Source: a virus. Taken from it: DNA of 59,213 bases. A program made the position numbers and the translations under genes. The stretch's first letter is position 1; each line of letters opens with the position of its first letter. Of the stretch, positions 9,501-18,155 are shown piece by piece. The notes below the pieces were generated by a model. That model was not told where the DNA came from. It did no database searches and was given only the letters and a program-made list of their open reading frames with translations. The stretch lies in IMG/VR virus record IMGVR_UViG_3300032081_000715, positions 1-59,213 of that record. One strand, written 5' to 3'.

Positions 9501-12430
9501 ACTTGATATTCACCTAATGAATTACCTAAAACTCTAGCCTCTAAAGTATTGTCTTTTGCTACTTTAACAAAAAACTTACCATCAAACTGCGGCTTGTTTT
9601 CTACAACAGCATCTATAAACTGTAAGTTGTATTGTATATTTTCATCAGCATCACCTATAGGTAAAACACTAGCATCAGGCAGCTGAGCTAATAAACGATC
9701 ATACATGCTAACATCACCTTGATCAAACTCTTCTCTAATAACAATACCAGGACTACCATTGTCGTCAGAAAATATTCTAGTAATAGTTCTTGTTGGGCTT
9801 TCAACTTCATAAGTAACACCACCAGTTGTAAATTGAGCTATTATTTTAACTCTAGGTATACCTTTAAATTCCATATCCTTTATAACACCATTATCATCTA
9901 CAGGAAGATGAGCACTTCTTAAAGTTCTATAACCAATCAACCTACCAGGTACGGCATCGGAAACGTTATTAGGCGTTCCATCGCCATCATCATCGCCATA
10001 AACATTTATGTTATCTATTAATATTAAATCAAACTTTCTTTCGTCAGTTTTTATAAAATCAGGAGCGTCATTAGATATTGCTATTATTTTATATCTAGCC
10101 TCTTCATCAACAGCCGTTTGGCTACCATGTTCATTTTTTAATATCAAATACGTTTCTTCATCTACTTTATTTCTGTCAGCTGAATTAAAAGCCAACCAAA
10201 CATTACCATCGCCAGCATTATAAACTCTATCTAATACTAAATTATAATATTCATTTGAAGTTTCTTTAACATAATACTTCACATACTCCATCCAAGTTAA
10301 TTGTGTTGGGTCAGAGTCTGTCCAGCTTTGTTCTATTTTAAATTTATTAGAATAGCTAGCTAAACTTTTAGGTACTTTAGATGAAGATGGCATAACTTGA
10401 CCGTCGTTATCTTTGTAACCATTAGACATAACTGGAGTTTCTCTACCATATTTATCTCCAATAACAATACCAAATTGATAATTTCTAAGTGATTTTACAG
10501 ATTTTTGTCCTCTTGGAAATAAACCTTTTTTAGAAACCAAAGTTTGCAATAAGCCAATATTAGCATCTAACTCATAACCTTGGGTATAATTACCGTAAAT
10601 AACTCTATTACTAGTTATTGTTTGGGCTCTAGCATATCTTGGAACATTATCCCAAGCTCTTAGTGTTTGATTAGCTTCAACAACTCTATGTATCATTTCT
10701 GAAGCTATAATAAATTCACCTGTTTCACTTAAGTTAACATTATCAGCCATGTCTTTCCACTCAGTATCTATGTTTCTTTTAATACTTTTTACTATATAAA
10801 CATTTTGATCATCTGTTGTTTTCCATAGTATATCAATAGTTTTAACATCAAGTGGTCTTGTATAATTTGTAGGTAACCAACCTCTAACTACTATTTTTCT
10901 AGCAGTGTTAGCCATACCTTCATTGAATCCTTTAGAAGGAGTATATTCAAACCCACCAGGTAAAAAAGCTAATTCTGAAAAAGGTGAAAAGCTAGAATAT
11001 TCATTATCTTCATATTGATATCTATAAGCAAATCTACCGAATTTAGTCTCAAAAAATGGTGGTCTAGTTTCTAAGTTAACTATCCAATTGTTAGGATTTG
11101 TATCTTGTGTTAAGTCACTGTCAACAAATAAAATTTCAACAGTACCTTCGCTATTATTTTTTTCTATTACTTTTAAACGTATAGTTATAGGATTAACAAC
11201 ATTAGAAGCATCAAAACTAAAAACGTCATCTACTCTAAAATTTATAACGTCAGGAAATGTAATAACTCTAGTATCACCAGGTGTTGGTAAAAGATTATCT
11301 TGAATAAAGTTGAAAAATATAGGAAAGTCTTGATCTAAATCTCTATCAGCGCTTTTAACTTCTATATTAGGTGGAGATACAGGAGCTTTTTTAATTACTG
11401 TTATATGCTCTTTTTTTATATCATCAGACAATCCGTTAAGTAAAGTATATTCAAGTTCTGATACAGAAACTAAATCATCTTGCTTTGGAAAATTAACACA
11501 TAGTTTAGTATGTGTTGTGCCACCTTGACTAGCAACTATTCCACCTGAAGGATCAGTTCCAGCTATCGATCTATCTATATTTATTTTTTTTGGCTCGTGT
11601 TTACCATCAGACCACAATAAAAGATTATCTAATATATCTATTGATGCTGTTGGTATTATATTTATAGTTTCAAAAATATCTCCTTTGTAATAATCAAACT
11701 CTAAAACTCTTTCTGGATGTATAAATTTAAAAGCTACAGCGTTATTTAAATCTGCTGTTTGCTGCTTAGCTAAAGTTAGTACGTTTAAATTGCCTCCATC
11801 TCCATCACCTATTCTAATTATTTCAACATAAGGTTTATCACCATCTGATAATAAATTAACACCATTAGTATCTAAAGCATAAATTCTCATACCAACTCTA
11901 TACTTAGTACCATCAATAACTGTTATTTGTGTATAACCATCTGCTGGAGATGATGGAAAAGTATTCATAGTATCAGCCTTAGTCCCCGTAACAGCAAATT
12001 TATCTACAAAAACCCACTTGCCAGTTTCTTCACTACCTACAGTTTCTACTGATCTTATACTATCAGCCCATTGTATTTCTGTTTGCCCGTCATATCCAGC
12101 GATTATAGCTGTGTGAGTAATAGATTCTACACCCTCTAGTGGAACTGGAGCAGCTGTAAAAAAATAAGCTTTATCATCGCCCTCATCACTTATGCTAGCT
12201 ACTATTTTAGATTTTTTACCATTGTAATCTATAGTAGTTGAAGTTGTTAATATTTTTCTATTGCCTTCTAAATTTTGAGCCGTACCAACATTACCTATAC
12301 CAGTAGCATCACCATCACTAGTAGATATTTTAATGTTTAAAGCATCTCTATATTGGCCTTTAGGAACAATTCTCTCATCGAGGTCTTTGTTCATTTTAGC
12401 ACCTGAAAAGTTTTGTTTAATTTGTGGCAT
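6554..12430 (-). CDS. Very large tail/stabilisation-type virion protein (1958 aa)
   Basis: The N-terminus MPQIKQNFSGAKMNKDLDER, followed by IVPKGQYRDALNIKIS, matches the opening that I associate with the long stabilisation (tail hub) protein of crAss-like and related marine phages: F-S/T-G-x-MNKDLDxRxxPxGxYRDAxN. The rest is a long mosaic of beta-rich Asp/Asn/Gly segments with no enzyme motif. The C-terminus is Thr-rich (ATPVETQTETTVTIQATDSD). The gene follows the two connector proteins by 2 nt each, the head-to-tail order expected of this family. The tail-hub role is inferred from family resemblance; the gene call is certain. Confidence 0.85.
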   Translation of the reverse strand: MPQIKQNFSGAKMNKDLDERIVPKGQYRDALNIKISTSDGDATGIGNVGTAQNLEGNRKILTTSTTIDYNGKKSKIVASISDEGDDKAYFFTAAPVPLEGVESITHTAIIAGYDGQTEIQWADSIRSVETVGSEETGKWVFVDKFAVTGTKADTMNTFPSSPADGYTQITVIDGTKYRVGMRIYALDTNGVNLLSDGDKPYVEIIRIGDGDGGNLNVLTLAKQQTADLNNAVAFKFIHPERVLEFDYYKGDIFETINIIPTASIDILDNLLLWSDGKHEPKKINIDRSIAGTDPSGGIVASQGGTTHTKLCVNFPKQDDLVSVSELEYTLLNGLSDDIKKEHITVIKKAPVSPPNIEVKSADRDLDQDFPIFFNFIQDNLLPTPGDTRVITFPDVINFRVDDVFSFDASNVVNPITIRLKVIEKNNSEGTVEILFVDSDLTQDTNPNNWIVNLETRPPFFETKFGRFAYRYQYEDNEYSSFSPFSELAFLPGGFEYTPSKGFNEGMANTARKIVVRGWLPTNYTRPLDVKTIDILWKTTDDQNVYIVKSIKRNIDTEWKDMADNVNLSETGEFIIASEMIHRVVEANQTLRAWDNVPRYARAQTITSNRVIYGNYTQGYELDANIGLLQTLVSKKGLFPRGQKSVKSLRNYQFGIVIGDKYGRETPVMSNGYKDNDGQVMPSSSKVPKSLASYSNKFKIEQSWTDSDPTQLTWMEYVKYYVKETSNEYYNLVLDRVYNAGDGNVWLAFNSADRNKVDEETYLILKNEHGSQTAVDEEARYKIIAISNDAPDFIKTDERKFDLILIDNINVYGDDDGDGTPNNVSDAVPGRLIGYRTLRSAHLPVDDNGVIKDMEFKGIPRVKIIAQFTTGGVTYEVESPTRTITRIFSDDNGSPGIVIREEFDQGDVSMYDRLLAQLPDASVLPIGDADENIQYNLQFIDAVVENKPQFDGKFFVKVAKDNTLEARVLGNSLGEYQVLNTYELAFLADEATNPALDDNEYASEMDYEAENWETVAQFTNSNIGGTTGDLPNFINLNGDSGATDEFWVSWYNSSNRTADIFIDSVPAFSGFNLPQNDGNALIDYNSGYTPMNTVDGTSNWHPQGLSNGALSDGTLGQFTFSTIGNSNSEDNQPWQGTNSYFKSKMQQTGTLFRFRDDPNQEVYYVETTQEQTLGDSGETLSGPITIESKNFDNNGSSNYVDRVSIIVRFKRVGANGQPIQPNTGLDPTVWDPRGTVKHNGLSSMTIDFVERVPVNSLSDDSISTSAACFETEPKEDVGLDIYYEASGAIPVRLKQENIINFTGANKIKERASGFNIENRKITNNNIVNITLSGEPFVYQTIGDDGIEIRRTVNGSITKLTTIVTDGTSDTTCAAIGDVVRFENKSGLVTKSKILDHYKIISTSAPVVTAAVVPSDRYTLTGDGVNSDDANVDNYITVSIGDSNYGNVTVGMQVTGDNVKPGTFVKSIQGASFKLNQALITEGSSSFTFIDVTGYFKIEKEVWKYSVELGWFNCYSFGNGVESDRIRDDFNAPQIDNGVKVSSTFLNYGEENKTSGMIFSGLYNSTSSVNNLNEFNMAGKITKDLNTTYGSIQAAHARDNDVVVFTEDKVLRIQSGGKDALFNADGNTQLTATNRVLGTSMPFAGDYGISLNPESLAMDGYRMYFADKQRGAVLRLSGNGVTPISDVGMKTYFRENLKYHVNISGSFDGVEDEYNLTLHKINKFAQNTPLLDSKTISFSESAKGWVSFKSFTPLTATSLSDRYYSVEDNTIWKHNSSTALRNNFYNVQYNSEIEVLFNDQPGSIKSFKNINYEGTQAKIDKFRDTSINPENFTIYGGTIDTDPLSDTYGNVSDSAGNNLGVMNDLEYYNIDGKTGWYVDNITTDKQTGNVNEFIEKEGKWFNKINGDTTTETNLDTSEFSVQGIGLPLATPVETQTETTVTIQATDSDDLTYNSEQNKPF

Positions 12431-12432
12431 AG

Positions 12433-13761
12433 TTATTTAATTTGCTTACCCATACCTCTAAGTACTTGAGTAAATTCTTCTATCTTAATATTCGATAATC
12501 TTATTTTTGCTTTTCTAGTTTCAGCAAATCTTTCTTTTTTAAATCTTTGAACTAAGTATTCAGGTATGTTAGACCTACCTGAAAGTACTCCATACATTAT
12601 CCATTTATAACAAGCCTCTTCGCAAAACTTATGAACAACCATTTCAGAGTCTGTACCCAGGCCATCGCTTACGTAATGTAATATTATAGTTTCACCAGCT
12701 AATGAAGAACCAAAGTGTATTTTGCCTCTTAAATTATCTATAAAAAAACTACCATTCATTTGAGCGTTTTCAGGCTCTAAACCATATCTTCTACCTTGAT
12801 GAGATATTTCTATATCTGATGAAAAGTTTATATCGTATAAATTAAAATTAGATGTAGTTTGATCTTCAAATAATGAAGATGTATTACTTGGCGTTTGCTC
12901 TAATAAAGTTTCTGCTGAAGAAGTACCGGTGCTAGTTACAGCTATAGCCATGTTTGTTGTGTTTGATTCTGCAGCGCCAGTTGCTCCAGCTGGATAAATA
13001 CCTTCGCCACTAGCCGTGTTCACATAACTAGTACTAAAACCTGATAGATCAGCGGGATATTCCACTTGCAGAGCGCCACCACCAAGATCAGTAGCCGTGT
13101 GATAACCAAGAGCATTAATTTTTGCAATTAAATCATCAACAATTTGTTGTTGGGTTTCACTACCACTTAATGATATACCTGTTTTAATAGAAAGAACATT
13201 ACTAGCTGCGATACCATCAGTTATATCAGTATCTTTATCAAATATAATATGTAATCTTGTAGGTCCTGAAGCTTTCCATATTAATGAAATAAATTCTCCA
13301 TCATTAATATCAGAAGCTCCGTTTGCTGGTATTGTTATTACAACTTTTCTTCTAGCGATATCAAGTGTATATGATCCATCTGTTCCTTGAGTTATTGCAA
13401 ATGGATTAGAAGTATGCCTTGTTGGGTATACTCTTCTTTCAATACCATCAGTACCTATCCTTGTTATTTTAGAATAATTAACATAGTCTTGAGGTAAAGT
13501 CATTGTTAAAGTATTTGGTACTTCTATTTCTTGAGTTTTAAAAGATTTTAAAACGTCGTAAGATAACTCTTGCACAGCTCTCATAGCATGAAATTGTACA
13601 TCAGTTCTATTTATTTTAGATATTATTTTATTTTCACCTACATAAATATACATAAAGTTATTTATAATAGTGTCTAAATTTACAAACTGATAATTACCAT
13701 AATTAGCAGAATTATCTGAACTATAATAACTTGCTTGTGTTGTTGATCCTAATAATCCCAT
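12433..13761 (-). CDS. Head-tail connector (ring-type) protein
   Basis: A 442-aa protein with an N-terminal region (LDTIINNFMYIYVGENKIIS ... HAMRAVQELSYDVLKSFK) and a C-terminal helical region (EEACYKWIMYGVLSGRSNIPE) typical of the connector or ring proteins between portal and tail in crAss-like phages. The middle (residues ~165-310) is a Thr/Ser-rich beta insertion. It lies 2 nt after the 234-aa connector. Assignment rests on remembered family resemblance and gene order; there is no catalytic motif. Confidence 0.65.
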   Translation of the reverse strand: MGLLGSTTQASYYSSDNSANYGNYQFVNLDTIINNFMYIYVGENKIISKINRTDVQFHAMRAVQELSYDVLKSFKTQEIEVPNTLTMTLPQDYVNYSKITRIGTDGIERRVYPTRHTSNPFAITQGTDGSYTLDIARRKVVITIPANGASDINDGEFISLIWKASGPTRLHIIFDKDTDITDGIAASNVLSIKTGISLSGSETQQQIVDDLIAKINALGYHTATDLGGGALQVEYPADLSGFSTSYVNTASGEGIYPAGATGAAESNTTNMAIAVTSTGTSSAETLLEQTPSNTSSLFEDQTTSNFNLYDINFSSDIEISHQGRRYGLEPENAQMNGSFFIDNLRGKIHFGSSLAGETIILHYVSDGLGTDSEMVVHKFCEEACYKWIMYGVLSGRSNIPEYLVQRFKKERFAETRKAKIRLSNIKIEEFTQVLRGMGKQIK

Positions 13762-13763
13762 AA

Positions 13764-14468
13764 TTAACTATTTTGTTCTTGATTAATCATTTGTAAACCT
13801 TGACCACCAGCTTGTATAACGTCAGGTCTTTGTATTGTTAAGCCAGCTAACATTAATATTCTTAACACTAGCGTTTCTTCTTCAGTAGTCGATAATTCAA
13901 AATTAACACTTTCATTAGAGTTATATAAAGCTTTTTCGTTAACAATAACATAAGCCCATTTTGGAGCAGTCGGTTGTTTATAGTAATTTATAGTACAACT
14001 AGAGCCATCGTTTGGAGCTGGTGTTATTTTAACTGTAGTAGAAGATACTCTATTAAAAATTGGCCTAACACTAGTTGGATATAACACTGAACCAGTTTCA
14101 CCTAAAGATATAATGTATCTTTCTTCTTTTTTATTTACCTCTGTAGCAAGATTACTTCCTACTCTTATAATATCAAGTTTATATATATCACTAGGTAATG
14201 TTAGTATTCCACTGGAAATATTAGTATTTGTATTTGATTTTAAAAAAGGAGATAGCTTAGCTTCTATCATTTCTAAAGTATCTGTATATGTATCATCGTC
14301 TTTTGGTTTGACGTTTGAGTTTCTAGCTTTATGAAAATAGTTTTCATATATTTCATTTTGAGCTTTATCAGCTAATAAGTTAAACTCTTGAGGTGTTATA
14401 TAACCTCTTTGTTCCTTATTAGCTAGCGCTAAAACCTTTTCGTATATCGTGTTTATGTTTATTGCCAT
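13764..14468 (-). CDS. Head-tail connector / adaptor protein
   Basis: The 234-aa protein starts MAININTIYEKVLALANKEQ, and an N-terminal helical bundle (YITPQEFNLLADKAQNEIYE) precedes a beta-rich core containing VRPIFNRVSSTTVKITPAP. This layout is shared by small tail-adaptor proteins of crAss-like and marine phages. It heads the connector/tail sub-operon. The 14483-14499 motif and a terminator lie between it and the upstream gene, so it probably starts a separate transcript. Confidence 0.65.
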   Translation of the reverse strand: MAININTIYEKVLALANKEQRGYITPQEFNLLADKAQNEIYENYFHKARNSNVKPKDDDTYTDTLEMIEAKLSPFLKSNTNTNISSGILTLPSDIYKLDIIRVGSNLATEVNKKEERYIISLGETGSVLYPTSVRPIFNRVSSTTVKITPAPNDGSSCTINYYKQPTAPKWAYVIVNEKALYNSNESVNFELSTTEEETLVLRILMLAGLTIQRPDVIQAGGQGLQMINQEQNS

Positions 14469-14482
14469 TTGCTTATATTTTA

Positions 14483-14499
14483 CTATTATATAGTTACAT
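14483..14499 (-). promoter_or_regulatory. Putative late promoter motif, copy 2
   Basis: On the minus strand this is ATGTAACTATATAATAG, ending 15 nt before the ATG at 14468. It differs by one base from the copy at 4601-4617 and has the same distance to the start codon. It lies just downstream of a terminator hairpin, as expected for a new transcription start for the connector/tail genes. Confidence 0.55.
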
Positions 14500-14520
14500 A
14501 ATAAAGCGGAAGGTTAGCCT

Positions 14521-14554
14521 TTAAATAAAAATAGCCACCCGTTAAGGTGGCTAT
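14521..14554 (-). terminator. Hairpin terminator after the 275-aa head gene
   Basis: A perfect 9-bp stem (14531-14539 with 14546-14554; arms atagccacc / ggtggctat) has a 6-nt loop. On the minus strand it is followed by a T-rich tract (ttttatttaa). It starts 20 nt beyond the stop of the gene at 14574. The T tract is imperfect, so termination may be partial. Confidence 0.7.
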
Positions 14555-14573
14555 TAATATTAATTAAATGTTG

Positions 14574-15401
14574 CTACAACATTCTTTTTTCAACATTGGA
14601 ATAAACTTCCATGCCTTCGTCGGTTTTAAACCAAGCAGCTAATGCTGAGTATGGATGTTCTTCAAATGGTACTGTCATTAGTTTTCTACTAGTTGATGCC
14701 CACATAAAATATCTTTGGTCTTGTGATAATTTTAATATACCAGCCTCAACAGCTTTTATACCAAAGTTTCTAAGTTGAACATTTTCATCAGTTGTTAGTT
14801 CTATAAATAATTGCGGATTTCTTCTAGCAAATAATATTAAATCTCTTCTAAGCTCTTTAGAACTTAAGCCATTTACTTTAGAACCTATTTCAACTCTCAT
14901 TATAGCCTCAACCATATCTATATCTAAATCTTTAGCTATTTTAAGAGCTTCAACTTCAAACTCTAGCCAATCTAATTGATTTTTAGCTGTTTCAACAGGC
15001 TTGTCTTCGTAGTATAAAACATTTCTGTCTGGGTGGTATAAAGATAAAAACTTTTGTAATACTGTTTTTTCTTTTGGTACGTACAAGGATCCACTTCTAA
15101 AAATTATATGTTCTAATCTTTGGTCACCCTTCATTTCATCAACAAACGGGGTTCTTTGATTTTGACAGTATTTTAATTCTCTTTCAAACCCTTTTTCGTT
15201 ATCAAACCAATATACATTAGCTGATCTAATTGATCTTGATAAAGGCTTCTTTTTACCTTTTAAGTAATACATTCTGTCTTTTATTTCCCATTTTGGTTTA
15301 GCTTTTTCTTTAGGAGCTTCAACCTTAGGTTGTTCTTTTACAACCACTGTTTCTTCAACTATAGGCTCTTCAACCTTAGCTGTTTCTTTTTTCTTTGCCA
15401 T
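14574..15401 (-). CDS. Head-associated protein downstream of MCP (unrecognised family)
   Basis: The 275-aa protein has a Lys/Glu/Val-rich disordered N-terminus (residues 1-40, MAKKKETAKVEEPIVEETV...). A folded, mostly helical domain follows, with conserved-looking segments KYCQNQRTPFVDEMKGDQRL and LYVPKEKTVLQKFLSLYHP, then a C-terminal helical part (DQRYFMWASTSRKLMTVPFE). Terminators flank it on both sides, next to the MCP. Position suggests a head-completion or assembly factor. I do not recognise a named family. Confidence 0.6.
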   Translation of the reverse strand: MAKKKETAKVEEPIVEETVVVKEQPKVEAPKEKAKPKWEIKDRMYYLKGKKKPLSRSIRSANVYWFDNEKGFERELKYCQNQRTPFVDEMKGDQRLEHIIFRSGSLYVPKEKTVLQKFLSLYHPDRNVLYYEDKPVETAKNQLDWLEFEVEALKIAKDLDIDMVEAIMRVEIGSKVNGLSSKELRRDLILFARRNPQLFIELTTDENVQLRNFGIKAVEAGILKLSQDQRYFMWASTSRKLMTVPFEEHPYSALAAWFKTDEGMEVYSNVEKRML

Positions 15402-15412
15402 AATATAATATA

Positions 15413-15460
15413 ATAAAAAAATTAAAAAAAATATAAGGGCGATACGTGACCGCCCTTATA
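15413..15460 (-). terminator. Strong intrinsic terminator after the major capsid gene
   Basis: The 10-bp stem pairs 15432-15441 (tataagggcg) with 15451-15460 (cgcccttata) around a 9-nt loop. On the minus strand it is followed by a long T-rich tract, the complement of aaaaaaattaaaaaaaa. It sits 12 nt past the MCP stop codon. It would end or attenuate the head transcript at the MCP and may help set the MCP dosage. Confidence 0.85.
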
Positions 15461-15471
15461 AATAAATAGTC

Positions 15472-16977
15472 TTACTTCATTAACATAAAGTTGTTAGCAC
15501 CTTGAGTAACTAAACATCTTTCAGTTAACATATGTAGTTGCATTGCATCTAAAGCAGATGTAGCAGCGCCAACAGAACCAGTAACCCAAGTTTTAAATCT
15601 TCGATTATCAGTTTGTGAAGCTCTATATCTAACGTGTAAGAAAGGTCTCTTAAGATTCTTTCCTAACATTTGATCATATACAGTAGATGTACCAGCAGGA
15701 ACCATAACGCCTCTAATTGCCGCAGAACCAGCAATTCTGTTTATTTCTCCTCTAGTAGCTTTGTCATTTAAGTATCTGAAATCAGATTTGTAGAAGTCGT
15801 AAGAACCTCTTCGGAAACCTGAGAAACCTAAATTTAAAGCCATATCTTCGTCGTTGTCAAATACCCCATAAGAAGTACCTCCAGCTCCGTAAGAATTCAT
15901 TGAAGCTAACATGTCATCAATAGCTAGAGACGTAGCTCTATTTACAAACATCATGTTTTCTTCAATAGCACCTTGCTTGTCAAATTCAGCTAAGATAGCA
16001 TCGAACTCTGCTAAGTCAGTAGCAGCGTTAACACCTGTTACACCTGAAGTAATATTACCTCTTGATTCAATAGCAGCGAATAAACCTTCAGTACCAGCAC
16101 CATCAGCTCCAGCATCAGTACCGTCACGAACAATACTTCCGTTAAAACCAATAATAGAGTTACCATCTGTTTTTTCAGATTCTAACATAGCCATTTCCAT
16201 GTAGTCAGTGAATCTTGCTCTTGTATCACCTTCAGCTTTTAAGTACCACAAGTAACCATTTTGTCCATCTTCTCCAGTAACTTCAACCCATCCAATTTGT
16301 GACGCATCAGATCCAGATACTTCGTAGTAATCTTTCATGATAATTGGTTTGTTACTATAAGATTTAAACGTAGGCGTTAATGCAGTTCTTTTATCAGCTT
16401 CAGCAGCACCAGTAATATCAGCATATTTAGCTCCTTTACCGTACTCAGAACCTACAACTAGTAAAACAGAACCAGATGCAGTTGTTGCGTGTCCAGTTAA
16501 ATCTGCTTTATCATATGGTTCAACCGTAATAACAGCTGTTGCTGGGGTTTCTACAACTAAACATTTAGTTACGATACCAGCAGTTGCTATAAGTACAATA
16601 TCATTTACTCTAACACCGTGATTAGCTACAGCGAAACCATTTTCACCGTCAGCAGATCCATCGATATCAGTTACTACAGTAAATGTACCGTTAGTATCAC
16701 CAGCTGTTGCTACTGTACCAACGTATGATAAGTGTAATCTTGATTGTTCAGACCATACTACTTGATCAGCAGTCATAGCCTCTTCTGCTCCAACTTTCTC
16801 AAGAAATCCAGCGATTGTTCTTTGACCGAACACCTCAGCTTCTTTCTCCATTAAGTCAGGCAAGTATTGTTGCTCCCAGCCAGTAGAACCACCTGCGAAG
16901 TCTATATAGTTGCTAGATAAAGTTTGCTGTTGTGCAGACGGAACTTTATTTAACAACGGCCCATTTGTAATTGCCAT
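15472..16977 (-). CDS. Major capsid protein (HK97-fold, crAss-like type)
   Basis: The 501-aa protein has the layout of crAss-like MCPs: an N-terminal helix with WEQQYLPDLMEKEAEVFGQR, a beta-rich insertion (residues ~85-190), and a C-terminal region FLHVRYRASQTDNRRFKTWV through LTERCLVTQGANNFM. It lies after the scaffold-like gene and is followed by a strong terminator. Its base composition is visibly less AT-rich than its neighbours, as expected for a highly expressed gene. The leader (aaatttattATG) has no Shine-Dalgarno sequence. Processing of the N-terminus cannot be judged from sequence. Confidence 0.85.
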   Translation of the reverse strand: MAITNGPLLNKVPSAQQQTLSSNYIDFAGGSTGWEQQYLPDLMEKEAEVFGQRTIAGFLEKVGAEEAMTADQVVWSEQSRLHLSYVGTVATAGDTNGTFTVVTDIDGSADGENGFAVANHGVRVNDIVLIATAGIVTKCLVVETPATAVITVEPYDKADLTGHATTASGSVLLVVGSEYGKGAKYADITGAAEADKRTALTPTFKSYSNKPIIMKDYYEVSGSDASQIGWVEVTGEDGQNGYLWYLKAEGDTRARFTDYMEMAMLESEKTDGNSIIGFNGSIVRDGTDAGADGAGTEGLFAAIESRGNITSGVTGVNAATDLAEFDAILAEFDKQGAIEENMMFVNRATSLAIDDMLASMNSYGAGGTSYGVFDNDEDMALNLGFSGFRRGSYDFYKSDFRYLNDKATRGEINRIAGSAAIRGVMVPAGTSTVYDQMLGKNLKRPFLHVRYRASQTDNRRFKTWVTGSVGAATSALDAMQLHMLTERCLVTQGANNFMLMK

Positions 16978-16998
16978 AATAAATTTGTTTTAAATTGT

Positions 16999-18129
16999 TT
17001 AACTTTTCTTTCTAATTTTAAAAGATCTGTTTTTAATTTGAGCAGATGATTCACCTAAAGCCTTTACTTTAATACCTCCAACGTTTACTTCGCCGTGAGT
17101 TTTTCTAGGTTCTAAGTTTATGTTTTTACCTCTAGCAACCGTATTTTTAATAGCATCGGCTTTACCTTGCTCATAAAAATGCTTTGCTATAGCATCCGCA
17201 TTCATAGCAGTGAATAAAGACTTATGATACCCAGCGGCATCTTCAATAGTTGTATTATCTTTATCAGTAAACTTACTAACAAAATTATTAATATCACTTT
17301 GAGTTGTCTTTACTTTATCAACATCTTTAATATTAAACCTATATCTTTTATCTCCGACATTATATTCAAAACCTTTGAAATCTTGTCCAAAGAAGCTATC
17401 TGTTCTATTTAAAAATGTTCTTTTGCTTTTCTCTACTATTTCTTTCTGCTCTTCAGATCTGTTGAAAAAATCAATAGCTTTTTGTTGCTCTTCAGTGAGC
17501 TTACTTCCAGCTTTAATTTCTTCGTAATATTTAGACTTTTGCCTGTCTAAGTGGGCTCTAGCCTCGGCAACTTGCTCTTTGAGGGCTATCTTTTTTTTAC
17601 GTATAGTTTTTTCATCATCAACTTCTTCATCTATACCAAATGTGTCTTCTAATAAAAACCCGCGCTCTTCACTTGATAAGTGAGACTTAGTTGTTTTGTA
17701 ATATTCGTCTAACACATCAGAGTCGTCCATTTTTTCAACGTCTCTATTTAAGCTTACGTAATCATTTAAATCACCACCAGTTTCTTCCATAAAACTTACA
17801 AGTTTTTGTATGTTTTCTGGTAAAGGTTTTCCAGTAGCCTCTGTTTCAGCTATAGCTTCATTTGCAACTTCTTTTATTTCTTCAACCTCTTTTTCAGTTG
17901 AATCTTTAAGTTCTTCTACAGTAACTTCTTCCATAACTGGAAGTTCTTCAACTTTTTCATCTTGTTCTTCTTTAACTACCTTTTCTGGTGGCGTAAGTGG
18001 TTTGTTTAAGTCTACCTTAATAACGCTGTCATCACCAGCGCTTTTAAATTTAGACTCGTCTATTTTTTCTACAACCTCTTCAATTGGTTGTTCTGTTGTT
18101 TCTTCAACAACTTTTTTGTTTTCTTCCAT
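16999..18129 (-). CDS. Scaffolding / prohead core protein
   Basis: The 376-aa protein is very acidic for its first ~110 residues (poly Glu/Val stretches such as EEVVEKIDES). It is helical and charged in the middle (KKIALKEQVAEARAHLDRQK, coiled-coil-like) and basic at the C-terminus (SAQIKNRSFKIRKKS). Acidic N-terminus, coiled coil and basic tail immediately upstream of the MCP is the classic scaffolding profile. Identification is by architecture and position. Confidence 0.7.
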   Translation of the reverse strand: MEENKKVVEETTEQPIEEVVEKIDESKFKSAGDDSVIKVDLNKPLTPPEKVVKEEQDEKVEELPVMEEVTVEELKDSTEKEVEEIKEVANEAIAETEATGKPLPENIQKLVSFMEETGGDLNDYVSLNRDVEKMDDSDVLDEYYKTTKSHLSSEERGFLLEDTFGIDEEVDDEKTIRKKKIALKEQVAEARAHLDRQKSKYYEEIKAGSKLTEEQQKAIDFFNRSEEQKEIVEKSKRTFLNRTDSFFGQDFKGFEYNVGDKRYRFNIKDVDKVKTTQSDINNFVSKFTDKDNTTIEDAAGYHKSLFTAMNADAIAKHFYEQGKADAIKNTVARGKNINLEPRKTHGEVNVGGIKVKALGESSAQIKNRSFKIRKKS

Positions 18130-18155
18130 AATAAAATTTTATAAAATATTAAAAA

